Below are positions 46,965-57,958 of a DNA stretch of 64,000 bases, piece by piece. The position numbers and the translations under genes are program-made. Below the pieces are notes generated by a model. The model ran no database searches, had not been told where the DNA came from, and saw nothing but the letters and a program-made list of their open reading frames with translations. Every line of letters begins with the position of its first letter. The stretch's first letter is position 1. Source of the stretch: Streptomyces noursei ATCC 11455 (lineage in GTDB: Bacteria; Actinomycetota; Actinomycetes; Streptomycetales; Streptomycetaceae). Location: positions 3,162,001-3,226,000 of the forward strand of contig NZ_CP011533.1 of the NCBI RefSeq assembly GCF_001704275.1, in the 5' to 3' direction.

Positions 46965-48677
46965 TCAGAGGAAATAGAGCCTGGACAGTGAGACGGTATC
47001 GGCCGGTTCGGAGCGCATCGGGTCGCCGTCGAGAGTGACCAGTCCGCTGCGTTCGTCGACCTGGACGTCGCCGACCCGGGCGTTGTGGATCAGGTTGCGG
47101 GGGCCGATGCCGCGGGTGCCGCGGACGGCGACCCGGCGTCGGCGGGTGGGCATTCCGTCGTTGCCCTGTGCGAGCGCGGCGCCGGCGACGAAGGCCACCG
47201 AGATCTCCGCCGGGGTCGCGCCGTGCGCCCCGAACTGCGGGCCGAGCACGAGCGGTTCGCAGGTGTCGGTGGCGGCGTTGGGGTCGCCGGTGACGCCGTA
47301 GGCGGGGAAGCCGGATTTGAGGACGAGTTGGGGTTTGGCGCCGAAGTACTGGGGTTTCCACAGCACGATGTCGGCCATCTTGCCGACTTCGATGGATCCG
47401 ATCTCGTGGGAGAGGCCGTGGGCGATGGCGGGGTTGATGGTGAGTTTGGCGATGTAGCGCAGGACGCGGGCGTTGTCGTCGTGGGCGCCGTCGCCGGCCT
47501 GCCCGTCATGGGCAAGGAGGGGACCCAGTTCGGCCTTCATCTTGCCGGCCATGGCGAAGGTGCGGCGGACGGTCTCGCCGGCCCGGCCCATGCCCTGGGC
47601 GTCGGAGGAGGTGATGCCGATCGCCCCGAGGTCGTGCAGCACGTCCTCGGCGCCCATGGTGCCGGCACGGATACGGTCCCGGGCCATGGCCGCGTCACCG
47701 GGCAGGTCGGTCTTCAGGTCGTGGACCGAGACGATCATGCCGTAGTGCTCGGCGACCGCGTCCCGCCCGAAGGGGAGGGTGGGATTGGTCGAGGAACCGA
47801 TGACGTTGGGGACACCGGCCATCTTCAACACGTTGGGCACATGCCCACCACCACAGCCCTCGATATGGAAGGCATGGATGGTCCGACCGTCCAGCACCCG
47901 CAAGGTGTCCTCGACGGTCAGGCACTCGTTGAGACCGTCACTGTGCAGCGCGACCTGCACGTCGTACTCCTCGGCGACCCGCAACGCGGTGTCCAACGCC
48001 CGCGCGTGCGCACCCATGTCCTCGTGCACCTTGAAGCCCAGGGCACCCCCCTCGGCCAGCGCCTCGACGAGCGGGGCCTGCCCGGAGGACGAACCACGAC
48101 CCAGGAAACCGATGTTGACCGGCCAGGCATCGAAGGCATTGAACGCATGCCCCAGCGCCCAGGGCGAGTTGACACCGACACCCCAGACCGGACCGAACTC
48201 CTGCCCGATGATGGTCGTCACACCGGAAGCCAACGACGCCTCCATCACCCGCGGAGAGAGCAGATGGACATGAGTGTCCACCGCACCGGCGGTGGCGATC
48301 ATGCCCTCGCCCGAGACGATGGAGGTCCCGGTACCGACCACCACCTCCACCCCGTCGAGGGTGTCGGGGTTGCCGGCCCGTCCGATGGCGTGGATGCGGC
48401 CCTCGCGGATACCGATGGAGGTCTTGCGGATACCCAGGATCGCGTCGATGACCAGCACATTGCTGATCACCACATCGCAGGTCTCCCGCACGGACGCGGC
48501 CTTGAGGTGCAGACCGTCACGAGCGGTCTTGCCGAAGCCGGCCAGGAACTCCTCACCGGGCTTTTGCGAGTCCGCCTCGACCCGGACCACCAGACCGCAG
48601 TCACCAAGGACGACCCGGTCCCCGGCCCGCGGACCATGCACGGACGCGTACTCATAAGGGTCGATGCTCCTGGTCAT
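46965..48677 (-). CDS. Urease-like alpha subunit (divergent UreC)
   Basis: 570 residues, amidohydrolase fold. Nickel ligands are kept: VDTHVH, the carbamylated Lys in FKVHEDMG, His in VALHSDGLNE, His in FHIEGCGGGH and Asp in SSDAQGMGRAGE. The mobile-flap motif is changed: canonical MVCHHL is VSVHDL here, so the flap Cys is Val while the catalytic His and the flap Arg (DRIR) remain. The N-terminus (HGPRAGDRVVLGD) also departs from typical UreC. ATG overlaps the ureAB stop (ATGA). No ureDEFG genes nearby. Urea hydrolysis is uncertain. Confidence 0.88.
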   Translation of the reverse strand: MTRSIDPYEYASVHGPRAGDRVVLGDCGLVVRVEADSQKPGEEFLAGFGKTARDGLHLKAASVRETCDVVISNVLVIDAILGIRKTSIGIREGRIHAIGRAGNPDTLDGVEVVVGTGTSIVSGEGMIATAGAVDTHVHLLSPRVMEASLASGVTTIIGQEFGPVWGVGVNSPWALGHAFNAFDAWPVNIGFLGRGSSSGQAPLVEALAEGGALGFKVHEDMGAHARALDTALRVAEEYDVQVALHSDGLNECLTVEDTLRVLDGRTIHAFHIEGCGGGHVPNVLKMAGVPNVIGSSTNPTLPFGRDAVAEHYGMIVSVHDLKTDLPGDAAMARDRIRAGTMGAEDVLHDLGAIGITSSDAQGMGRAGETVRRTFAMAGKMKAELGPLLAHDGQAGDGAHDDNARVLRYIAKLTINPAIAHGLSHEIGSIEVGKMADIVLWKPQYFGAKPQLVLKSGFPAYGVTGDPNAATDTCEPLVLGPQFGAHGATPAEISVAFVAGAALAQGNDGMPTRRRRVAVRGTRGIGPRNLIHNARVGDVQVDERSGLVTLDGDPMRSEPADTVSLSRLYFL

Positions 48678-49399
48678 CCCTGCTCCTCCGCTCCCAGGTA
48701 GCCACAGGCGGCGGCCCGCCGCAGCGCTTCGGTCTTGGCCCCCGGCGCATCGAGCGGCCCGTCGACCAGACCGGCGAACCCGATCGCGACCCGGGCACCA
48801 CCGATCGGCACCAGACCGACCTCCAAGGACCCACCGGGATCGAACCGCACCGACGAACCGGCCGGCACACACAACCGCATCCCATACGCCGCCCCACGAT
48901 CGAAAGCCAACCGCGGATTCGCCTCGAAGAAGTGAAAGTGCGAGGTGACACTGATCGGCACGATCGCGGTGTTCCGCACCTCGATCACCACCGCGGGCTC
49001 CGGCTCCGGATCCGCCGGACCGGGCAACACCGCCCCCGGCGCCAACACCACCCCACCACCGACACCCTCAACCGACCCGACCGACCCGACCGGCTCGACA
49101 CCGATCGGATCCGTGACCACCGCAAGCCGGGATCCGTCGTCGAAAACGGCCTCCACATGCACCTCGGTCACCACATCCGCCACCCCCGGCAGCACATCCT
49201 GCGGCCCCAGCGCACTACGCGCCGCCTCGATGGCCTCAGCGAGGCGGCGCCCGTCCCGCGCCGCCTCGCAGACCGTGTCCGCGATCAACGCGGTCGCCTC
49301 GGGAACATTCAGCTTCAGTCCGCGAGCCCGACGCGCCCGCGCCAGCTCGGCCGCGCCGAACAGCAACAACCGGTCGCGCTCCGTGGGGGTGAGCCGCAT
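48674..49399 (-). CDS. Urease-like gamma-beta fusion subunit
   Basis: 241 residues. Residues 1-100 match UreA (MRLTPTERDRLLLFGAAELA, LKLNVPEATALIADTVCEAA); 135-225 match UreB (NTAIVPISVTSHFHFFEANP, LRLCVPAGSSVRFDPG). The joining ~35 residues are Val/Gly/Pro-rich. Divergent from the NCS1 permease, with 268 bp and three operator copies between. Coupled to the alpha subunit by ATGA. Confidence 0.9.
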   Translation of the reverse strand: MRLTPTERDRLLLFGAAELARARRARGLKLNVPEATALIADTVCEAARDGRRLAEAIEAARSALGPQDVLPGVADVVTEVHVEAVFDDGSRLAVVTDPIGVEPVGSVGSVEGVGGGVVLAPGAVLPGPADPEPEPAVVIEVRNTAIVPISVTSHFHFFEANPRLAFDRGAAYGMRLCVPAGSSVRFDPGGSLEVGLVPIGGARVAIGFAGLVDGPLDAPGAKTEALRRAAACGYLGAEEQG

Positions 49400-49422
49400 C
49401 CTGTCACTTCCTCCCGATCGAA

Positions 49423-49438
49423 TTGAGCATCACTCTAA
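49423..49438. promoter_or_regulatory. Operator copy 1 (TTGAGCATCACTCTAA)
   Basis: Core GAGCATCACTC, an imperfect inverted repeat, 24 bp before the ureAB start. First of three copies in this gap. Confidence 0.65.
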
Positions 49439-49463
49439 CTTGGAATTCATCATTCCGAAACCA

Positions 49464-49492
49464 TTGACCTAGGCGGGAAGGGTGCTTCATAT
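49464..49492 (+). promoter_or_regulatory. Promoter of the NCS1 permease
   Basis: TTGACC (49464-49469), 17-bp spacer, TCATAT (49487-49492). Operator copy 2 begins at the last base of the -10, so binding would block initiation. Good match to a housekeeping promoter. Confidence 0.65.
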
Positions 49493-49507
49493 TGAGCGTC
49501 GCTCTAG
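49492..49507. promoter_or_regulatory. Operator copy 2 (TTGAGCGTCGCTCTAG)
   Basis: Core GAGCGTCGCTC, nearly palindromic, at the start-point side of the permease promoter. Confidence 0.65.
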
Positions 49508-49530
49508 AACATGGCTTGAACTGATCGTTT

Positions 49531-49546
49531 TTAGAGCATCACTCAA
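49531..49546. promoter_or_regulatory. Operator copy 3 (TTAGAGCATCACTCAA)
   Basis: Core GAGCATCACTC, the same as copy 1 with the flanks reversed; 39 bp from copy 2. Confidence 0.65.
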
Positions 49547-49667
49547 ATGATCTCGCAGCAGCGAGCACCCGCTTCGTAGGCACTGCCGAACGAAGCCCTT
49601 GTCCACGACGGAGCACCGCGCCCAGCACCGCTTCTCACACCTGTTCCGGCCTCTCAGGGGAGCCCTC

Positions 49668-51110
49668 ATGCCGATAGAACAACGCGGAGTCGACACCATC
49701 CCGGACGAGGAGCGCACCAGTAGCCCTCGCGACCTCGTCTCCATCCTGCTCGGCTCGAACCTCGCACTCGGCGTTGTGATCTTCGGCTGGTTGCCGGTCT
49801 CCTTCGGCCTCGGCTTCTGGGGCTCGGTCACCTCCCTCGCGGCCGGCACCCTGGTCGGCGCGCTGCTGACCGCGCCGCTCGCCCTGGTGTCGCTGCGCAG
49901 CGCGACCAACCTCTCCACCAGCAGCGGCGCCTTCTTCGGCGTCCGCGGCCGGCTCATCGGCTCGGTGATCGGTCTGCTGCTCTCGCTCGGCTACACCGCG
50001 CTGACCCTCTGGGTCGGCGGGGACGCCATGGTCGGCTGCCTCCACCGCCTGATCGACCTGCCCGCCGACGGGGCGGCGTACACGGTCGTCTACGCGGTGC
50101 TGGCCGCCGCCACCGCCCTCGGCGCGGTCTACGGCTACAAGGTGCTGCTGCGGCTCAGCAAGGTGCTCTCGATCGGCCTGACGATCCTGCTGGTGATCGG
50201 CGTCTTCGCCTTCGCGCACCACTTCACCACCGCGCCGATCCCGGGCGTCCACTACGCGCTGGGCGGCTGCTGGCAGACCTGGCTGCTCTCCGCGGTCTCG
50301 GCCGGCCTGAGCGGCCCGATCGCCTTCATCACGCTGCTCGGCGACTACAGCCGCTACATCTCACCCCGCCGCCACAGTTCCCGGGCGGTCTTCGGCGCCA
50401 CCTACCTGGGCCTGGTCCTCGGTCTGCTGGTGCCGCAGCTGTTCGGGACGTTCAGCGCGCTCGCGGTCGGCGCCGGCTCGGACTACGCCGGCCCGCTGGT
50501 CGCCGGCGCGCCCCTGTGGTACCTGATCTTCCTGCTGCTCAACGCCTCGGCCGGCTCCGCCGGCAACTCCGGTCTGATGCTGTACAGCATGGGCCTGGAC
50601 CTGGACGCGATCCTGCCGCGCGCCAGCCGCACCCAGGCCACCTATGTCGTCGCCGCGGTCTCCACCGCGCTGGTCTACGTCGGCCACTTCCTGTGGGACG
50701 CGCAGAACGCGATGACGTCCTTCGTCCTCCTGATGACCGCCATCGGCACCCCGTGGGCGGTCATCACCGTGATCGGCTTCGTCCGCTGCCGCGGCGTCTA
50801 CGACGCGGACTCGCTCCAGGTCTACAACCGCGGCACGATCGGCGGCGTGTACTGGTTCAGGTCGGGCTGGAACGTCCAGGCCGCCGTCGCCTGGGCGCTG
50901 GGCTCCGCGGTCGGCCTGCTGGGCGTGGGCTCCCCCTACGAGGGCCCGCTGCTGAAGTACACCGGCGGGATCGACATGAGCTTCCTGCTCGCCGCCGCCA
51001 CCGCCGCCGTGGTCTACCTGGCCCTGGTCGCCCGGCAGCCGCGCCCGGTCCCGCCGCTGCGCGCGGCCGACGCGCCCACCGCGCCGGAGACACCCGTGGA
51101 GGTCGGCTGA
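49668..51110 (+). CDS. NCS1-family nucleobase/allantoin permease (CodB-like)
   Basis: 480 residues from ATG 49668 with AGGGGAG six bases upstream. About 12 helices. N-terminal GVDTIPDEERTSSPRDLVSI, then ILLGSNLALGVVIFGWLPV, as in NCS1 carriers of purines, cytosine, allantoin or hydantoins; GDYSRYISPRRHSSRAVFG is the conserved loop. The substrate is unknown. Divergence from the urease-like operon and shared operators suggest it imports the compound that enzyme acts on, or a precursor. Confidence 0.92.
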   Translation: MPIEQRGVDTIPDEERTSSPRDLVSILLGSNLALGVVIFGWLPVSFGLGFWGSVTSLAAGTLVGALLTAPLALVSLRSATNLSTSSGAFFGVRGRLIGSVIGLLLSLGYTALTLWVGGDAMVGCLHRLIDLPADGAAYTVVYAVLAAATALGAVYGYKVLLRLSKVLSIGLTILLVIGVFAFAHHFTTAPIPGVHYALGGCWQTWLLSAVSAGLSGPIAFITLLGDYSRYISPRRHSSRAVFGATYLGLVLGLLVPQLFGTFSALAVGAGSDYAGPLVAGAPLWYLIFLLLNASAGSAGNSGLMLYSMGLDLDAILPRASRTQATYVVAAVSTALVYVGHFLWDAQNAMTSFVLLMTAIGTPWAVITVIGFVRCRGVYDADSLQVYNRGTIGGVYWFRSGWNVQAAVAWALGSAVGLLGVGSPYEGPLLKYTGGIDMSFLLAAATAAVVYLALVARQPRPVPPLRAADAPTAPETPVEVG

Positions 51111-51138
51111 GCCGCCGCCCCTGGTGGGCGGGACGGCC

Positions 51139-51171
51139 GAGGCCGCCCCGGCATCCTGCCGGGGCGGCCTC
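51139..51171. terminator. Bidirectional terminator between permease and ilvE
   Basis: GAGGCCGCCCCGGCA-TCC-TGCCGGGGCGGCCTC, perfect 15-bp stem, 28 bp after the permease stop and 34 bp past the convergent ilvE stop. Confidence 0.9.
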
Positions 51172-51205
51172 CGCCGTGCGTACGGGCGGGCCCGCGGGGC
51201 ACCGC

Positions 51206-52312
51206 TCAGCCGATGCGGTGCATCCAGCCGTGCTCGTCGGCGGTCACCCCGCGCTGGATGTCCAGCAGCGCCTCGCGCAGCTTCAGCGTGACCTTGCCCG
51301 GCTCACCGCCGGACTGGGTCCACTCGGCGCCCTCGCGCTTGACCGTGCCGACCGGGGTGATCACGGCGGCCGTGCCGCAGGCGAAGACCTCGGTGAGCGT
51401 GCCGTTCGCGGAGTCGTTCTGCCACTGGTCGATGGAGATCCGCCCCTCCTCGGACTCGAAGCCCAGGTCGCGGGCGACGGAGAGCAGGGAGTCGCGGGTG
51501 ACGCCGGGGAGCAGCGAGCCGGTCAGCCGCGGGGTGACGATCACCGGCTTCTCGTTGTCCGCGGCGCCGTAGACGAAGTAGAGGTTCATCCCGCCGAGCT
51601 CCTCGACCCAGGTGTGCTCCACCGCGTCGAGGTAGGCGACCTGGTCGCAGCCGCGGGCCGCGGCCTCGGCCTGGGCCAGCAGCGAGGCGGCGTAGTTGCC
51701 GCCGGTCTTGGCGTCGCCCATGCCGCCGGGGACGGCCCGGACCCGGTCCTCGGACAGCCAGATGGAGACCGGCTTGACGCCGCCGGGGAAGTACGCGCCG
51801 GCCGGTGAGGCGATGACGACGAAGAGGTACTCGTTGGCGGGCTTGACGCCCAGCCCCACCTCGGTGGCGATCATGAACGGCCGCAGGTAGAGCGACTCCT
51901 CGCCGCCGTGCGCGGGCACCCAGTCCTTGTCCTGCTGGACCAGCAGGTCGCACGCCTCGACGAAGGTCTCGACCGGCAGCTCCGGCATGGCCAGTCGGCG
52001 GGCGGACGCCTGGAAGCGGCGGGCGTTGGCGTCCGGACGGAAGGTGGCGACGCTGCCGTCGGGCTGGCGGTACGCCTTGAGGCCCTCGAAGATCTCCTGT
52101 GCGTAGTGCAGGACGTTGGTCGCCGGGTCGAGGGCGAGCGGACCGTACGGCACGAGTTGCCCGTCGTGCCAGCCGCGGCCCTCGGTCCACTTGATCGTCA
52201 CCATGTGGTCGGTGAAGTGGCGGCCGAAGCCGGGGGCCGCCAGGATCTGCTCCCGCTCCGCCGCGGGCAGCGGGTGCGAGGAAGGCTTGAGCTCGATCGT
52301 GGGCGTCGTCAT
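51206..52312 (-). CDS. ilvE: branched-chain amino acid aminotransferase
   Basis: 368 residues, PLP fold type IV. Final transamination to Leu, Ile and Val. [20 protein letters not shown] at the N-terminus, [20 protein letters not shown], the PLP lysine in [16 protein letters not shown] and the phosphate-binding [13 protein letters not shown]. leuB lies upstream on the same strand, 399 bp away. Confidence 0.97.
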   Translation of the reverse strand: MTTPTIELKPSSHPLPAAEREQILAAPGFGRHFTDHMVTIKWTEGRGWHDGQLVPYGPLALDPATNVLHYAQEIFEGLKAYRQPDGSVATFRPDANARRFQASARRLAMPELPVETFVEACDLLVQQDKDWVPAHGGEESLYLRPFMIATEVGLGVKPANEYLFVVIASPAGAYFPGGVKPVSIWLSEDRVRAVPGGMGDAKTGGNYAASLLAQAEAAARGCDQVAYLDAVEHTWVEELGGMNLYFVYGAADNEKPVIVTPRLTGSLLPGVTRDSLLSVARDLGFESEEGRISIDQWQNDSANGTLTEVFACGTAAVITPVGTVKREGAEWTQSGGEPGKVTLKLREALLDIQRGVTADEHGWMHRIG

Positions 52313-52711
52313 GTATCCGTGTCCTTCACTGCGTGGTCCGATGCCTGCGTTGCCAGAGGGTCTCTCCCCGCGCGAGCCGGGGAGGGGGCACCGGCCCGGC
52401 CCTCGGGCCGGGGAGGGTCCCCGCTCGCGGCACCGGTGCGGTTGGGCGCGGCCGCGCGCACCGCAGGTGGCTCGGTCGTACCGGTCGTTACTGGGACGTC
52501 CGAGTTTCCCGCCGGACGGCGGCCCCTCGTCCGATTATCGCTCGCGGGCGTCCGCCGTCGGAACCGGTGTGCGCGCCCGCGTCAGATGGTGGCACCCGAC
52601 CCGCCGGTAGCACAGGGGGGCCGGGGCCCGGGGCGGGAGCGGGGCCCATGCGGACAGCGCCGGGCCCTGGTCGGCCCGGCGCTGAGGTGGTGCTGCGTGG
52701 TGCGTCGGGCG
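52313..52711 (-). other. 399-bp gap between leuB and ilvE
   Basis: Holds the leuB terminator (52655-52684), a CCCGGCCC/GGGCCGGG hairpin near 52392-52412 and a CTCCCCG/CGGGGAG hairpin near 52365-52387. I searched the ilvE leader for a short frame rich in Ile, Leu or Val codons and saw none. Confidence 0.5.
52655..52684 (-). terminator. leuB: leuB terminator
   Basis: CAGCGCCGGGCC and GGCCCGGCGCTG, perfect 12-bp stem, 28 bp after the leuB stop. It argues for a separate ilvE promoter. Confidence 0.88.
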
Positions 52712-53752
52712 TCAGCCCGCTACGCGTGCCGCGAGCGCGTCGCCGATCTCGTCGGTGGTGCGGGTCGTGTCCCCGCGGGCCTCCAGGTCGGCGGCGACCT
52801 CCGTCTCGATGCGGGCCGCCTGCTCCTCGTGGCCGAGGTGGCGCAGCAGCAGTGCGACGGAGAGGATCGTGGCGGTCGGGTCGGCCTTGCCGGTGCCCGC
52901 GATGTCCGGCGCGGAGCCGTGCACCGGCTCGAACATCGAGGGGAACGCGCCGGTGGGGTTGATGTTGCCGGAGGCGGCCAGGCCGATGCCGCCGGTGACC
53001 GCGGCGGCGAGGTCGGTGAGGATGTCGCCGAAGAGGTTGTCGGTGACGATCACGTCGAACCGCTCGGGCTGGGTGACGAGGAAGATCGTCGCCGCGTCGA
53101 CGTGCAGGTAGTCGGTGGTGACCTCGGGGTACTCCTGGCCGACCTGGTCGAAGATGTTCTTCCACATGTGGCCGGCGTAGACCAGCACGTTGTTCTTGTG
53201 GACCAGGGTCAGCTTCTTGCGCGGGCGGGCGTTGGCCCGCTCGTAGGCGTCCCGGACCACCCGCTCCACGCCGTAGGCGGTGTTCACGCTGACCTCGGTG
53301 GCGACCTCGGCCGGGGTGCCGGTGCGCAGGCTGCCGCCGTTGCCGGTGTAGGGGCCCTCGGTGCCCTCGCGGACGACGACGAAGTCGATGTCGGGGCGGC
53401 CCGCCAGCGGGGTGGCGGTGTTCGGGAAGAGCTTCGAGGGGCGCAGGTTGACGAAGTGGTCGAAGGCGAAGCGGAGTTTGAGCAGCAGTCCGCGCTCCAG
53501 GACGCCGGACGGCACCGTCGGGTCGCCGATCGCGCCGAGCAGGATCGCGTCGTGCTCCTTGAGCGACGCGAGTTCCTCGTCCGGCAGGGTCTCGCCGGTG
53601 CGGTGCCAGCGCTTGGCCCCGAGGTCGTATTCCTTGGTTTCCAGCTTGACGTCCTCGGGGAGGACCGCGGTCAGGACCTTGAGGCCCTGCGCCACGACTT
53701 CCTGGCCGATTCCGTCACCGGGGATCACTGCGAGGCGAATGCTGCGAGACAT
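52712..53752 (-). CDS. leuB: 3-isopropylmalate dehydrogenase
   Basis: 346 residues. Oxidative decarboxylation of 3-isopropylmalate; also acts on 3-methylmalate in the citramalate route. [51 protein letters not shown] and [28 protein letters not shown] are all present. Divergent from the phosphatase gene downstream in the map. Confidence 0.97.
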   Translation of the reverse strand: MSRSIRLAVIPGDGIGQEVVAQGLKVLTAVLPEDVKLETKEYDLGAKRWHRTGETLPDEELASLKEHDAILLGAIGDPTVPSGVLERGLLLKLRFAFDHFVNLRPSKLFPNTATPLAGRPDIDFVVVREGTEGPYTGNGGSLRTGTPAEVATEVSVNTAYGVERVVRDAYERANARPRKKLTLVHKNNVLVYAGHMWKNIFDQVGQEYPEVTTDYLHVDAATIFLVTQPERFDVIVTDNLFGDILTDLAAAVTGGIGLAASGNINPTGAFPSMFEPVHGSAPDIAGTGKADPTATILSVALLLRHLGHEEQAARIETEVAADLEARGDTTRTTDEIGDALAARVAG

Positions 53753-53893
53753 GCCTGGACCTTACTCCTCGTCCCAATGATTGACACGCATCGTCCGACA
53801 TGCGGACATGGCCGCCGGGCGCTCGACCGCCGGCCATCCCCCGTTCACCCCGGCGCCCCGCGCCCGTAGGCGCGAACTGCCAGATTCGGCCAC

Positions 53894-55507
53894 ATGACTG
53901 CACACCCCCGGCGGGAGCGCCCCCTGCCCTCGCACACGCCCCGCGTCGGCATACCGGAGCAGCTCGCGGCCCGGATGACCATGCCCGAGCAGCACGAGTA
54001 CCTCCGCACCAAGCTGACCCGCCGGGGGCTGCTGCGCAGCTCCGCGGTCACCGCCGGCATGGTCGCCGGCGCCGGCCTGTTGGCCGCCCCGGCCGCGCAG
54101 GCCGCCGGGCCGACGCTGCTGTCCGCGCCCGCCACCACCGCCGTCGACGGCCACCTGGTGGCCCCGTTCGGCCGGCACCTCGCCTTCGGCGCCGACCCGC
54201 GGACCCAGATGCGGGTCGGCTGGCAGGTGCCGTTCGCGGTCAGGCGGCCCTATCTGCGGGTCGGCCTGAAGCCGTGGGACCTGGGGCGCAAGGTCCAGGC
54301 CGAGGTGCGCCACCTGCACACCCCGGCGCTGACCGCCAAGCTCCCGGCGGTCGACCAGTACTACCTGCACGCGGCCCTCGACGGCCTGCGGCCGGGGACC
54401 ACGTACTACTACGGCGTCGGCCACGACGGCTTCGACCCGGCCGACCCGCGTCACTTCGCCACCGTCGGCACCTTCCGCACCGCTCCGGCGCGCGCCGAGA
54501 GCTTCGTCTTCACCGCCTTCGGCGACCAGGGCGTCAGCTACCACGCGCTCGCCAACGACCAGTTGATCCTGGGCCAGAACCCGTCCTTCCATCTGCACGC
54601 GGGCGACATCTGCTACGCCGACCCGGACGGCCAAGGCTCCGAGCACGACACCTACGACGCCCGGGCCTGGGACCAGTTCCTCGCCCAGACCGAGACGGTG
54701 GCGAAGTCGGTGCCGTGGATGGTGACCACCGGCAACCACGACATGGAGGCGTGGTACTCCCCCAACGGCTACGGCGGCCAGTCCGCCCGCTGGTCGCTGC
54801 CGGCCAACGGCCCGGACCCGGAGCGGGCCCCCGGCGTCTACTCCTTCACCTACGGCAACGTCGCCGTCGTCGCCCTGGACGCCAACGACGTCTCCTACGA
54901 GATCCCGGCCAACGCGGGCTACACGCAGGGCCGGCAGACCCGCTGGCTGGACCGCCGACTGGGTGAGCTGCGGGCGAGTGCGGGCATCGACTTCCTCGTC
55001 GTCTTCTTCCACCACTGCGCGTTCTCCACCACCAACTCGCACGCCTCGGAGGGCGGGGTCCGCGACGCCTGGCTGCCGCTGTTCGAGAAGCACCAGGTGG
55101 ACCTGGTGGTCAACGGCCACAACCACGTCTACGAGCGCACCGACGCCATCAAGGGCGGCCGGGTGTCGAAGAAGGTGCCGATCGGCGAGACCGTGGACGC
55201 CGCGCACGAGGGCATCGTCTATGTGACGGCCGGCGGCGCCGGGAAGTCCCTCTACGACTTCCCCGTGCCGGACAGCTACGAGGGTCATGTGAAGGACCTG
55301 GACCATGTGGACACCTACCACTGGGCCAAGGGCCAGGCGAAGGCCAAGGAGACCGTCGAGTGGTCCCGGGTCCGCTACACGGGCTACTCGTTCATCGCCG
55401 TCGAGGTCACCCCGGGCAGCCGTCCGCGGATGAAGGTCACCGCCCTCGCGGAGTCCGGTGAGCGCGTCGACCACTTCGAGGTCACCCGCTCCCGCCGCCG
55501 CGGCTGA
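53894..55507 (+). CDS. Tat-exported purple acid phosphatase-like metallophosphoesterase
   Basis: 537 residues. Twin-arginine signal LTRRGLLRSSAVTAGMVAGA ending near AQAA, unusually placed ~40 residues in. A fibronectin-like N-domain (QMRVGWQVPFAVRRPYLRVG) precedes the metallophosphoesterase domain: FGDQG, HAGDICYAD, TTGNHDMEAWY, FFHHCAF and VVNGHNHVYER, the full dinuclear metal set. Secreted phosphomonoesterase by family. The first ATG lacks a good ribosome site; M28 (MTMPEQHEY) is an alternative. Confidence 0.92.
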   Translation: MTAHPRRERPLPSHTPRVGIPEQLAARMTMPEQHEYLRTKLTRRGLLRSSAVTAGMVAGAGLLAAPAAQAAGPTLLSAPATTAVDGHLVAPFGRHLAFGADPRTQMRVGWQVPFAVRRPYLRVGLKPWDLGRKVQAEVRHLHTPALTAKLPAVDQYYLHAALDGLRPGTTYYYGVGHDGFDPADPRHFATVGTFRTAPARAESFVFTAFGDQGVSYHALANDQLILGQNPSFHLHAGDICYADPDGQGSEHDTYDARAWDQFLAQTETVAKSVPWMVTTGNHDMEAWYSPNGYGGQSARWSLPANGPDPERAPGVYSFTYGNVAVVALDANDVSYEIPANAGYTQGRQTRWLDRRLGELRASAGIDFLVVFFHHCAFSTTNSHASEGGVRDAWLPLFEKHQVDLVVNGHNHVYERTDAIKGGRVSKKVPIGETVDAAHEGIVYVTAGGAGKSLYDFPVPDSYEGHVKDLDHVDTYHWAKGQAKAKETVEWSRVRYTGYSFIAVEVTPGSRPRMKVTALAESGERVDHFEVTRSRRRG

Positions 55508-55523
55508 CCCGTACCACCGCGCC

Positions 55524-55556
55524 AGGGGCGCCCGGGACGTGTTCCCGGGCGCCCCT
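55524..55556 (+). terminator. Terminator after the phosphatase gene
   Basis: AGGGGCGCCCGGGA and TCCCGGGCGCCCCT, perfect 14-bp stem, 5-nt loop, 16 bp after the stop. Confidence 0.88.
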
Positions 55557-55580
55557 CGCGCATGTGCGGGTCGAGCGGGC

Positions 55581-55712
55581 TCAGTGACCGCTGGCGCCGC
55601 CGTTGTCGCGGCGGTCGAGTGCGCGCTGGAGGGCGGCCGCGGCGTTGCGGCGGTCGGCGTCGTTGGTCTGACGGGAGGAGTGACGGGTCCTGCGGACGGT
55701 GGTGTCGGCCAT
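55581..55712 (-). CDS. 43-aa basic protein
   Basis: MADTTVRRTRHSSRQT followed by NDADRRNAAAALQRALDRRD and GGASGH. ATG 55712 has GGGAG nine bases upstream. Arg-rich and helical. Function unknown; codon use fits a real gene. Confidence 0.55.
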   Translation of the reverse strand: MADTTVRRTRHSSRQTNDADRRNAAAALQRALDRRDNGGASGH

Positions 55713-55976
55713 GATGCGCGTCTCCCATGCCAAAGCCCCGAGAACGAAAAGCGGGGTGCGTCGAAGAAGAGGGGTCGGGTGGTGCGGGAACGGCCGGAGG
55801 GGCGGGGGCCTGAAGCGCCGCAGGGGTCACCTGCGCGGGCGCGTCGGGCCGCATCCGCATTCGCTGGATGCAGCGATACGTTCGGCTCCTACAACGCTAG
55901 GGCAGCTTGGCCGTGATGTCTGCACAATTACTTGGGCTTCCTACTATCTGAGACGGAAGCGACCCGGTGGGCGGGA

Positions 55977-56024
55977 ACGCCGAGGGCCCGGCCCCCGTGA
56001 AAACGGGGGCCGGGCCCTCGGCGT
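55977..56024 (-). terminator. pruA: pruA terminator
   Basis: 22-bp perfect stem with GAAA loop, 12 bp after the stop. Very strong. Confidence 0.95.
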
Positions 56025-56035
56025 GCGAGCGGGCG

Positions 56036-57676
<1,641 letters not shown>

Positions 57677-57739
57677 GGTGGCCGTGTCTCCTTACGCTTG
57701 CGATCGTCACGCTCGTGACCGTCGGGATGTGATCACTGC

Positions 57740-57786
57740 GTCGTCGTATGTCGGTGTGTTGTCGTACGTCGGTGTACGTCGGTCAT
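57740..57786. repeat. Short direct repeats between proline genes
   Basis: TATGTCGGTGT, TACGTCGGTGT and TACGTCGGTCA in succession within the gap ahead of pruA. Could be binding sites or slippage. Confidence 0.5.
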
Positions 57787-57958
57787 GCCGAGGCCGCTGC
57801 CACGGCGGGTGGCCGGCTACCGGTGGCGCCGTCCAGGGAGGATCCTCCTGTCCAGGATCTACCCATATGGCTTCAAAAGAGACGGTAAACCCCGTCCCAA
57901 ATGAGCCGGTCAGCGGGGTGTCCGCGGCGGGCGTCCGCCGTGGACACTCCCGGTTCCG

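Noticed and set aside
52313..52654. Attenuator leader for ilvE
   Set aside because: Hairpins are present, but there is no U-run and no short frame rich in branched-chain codons.
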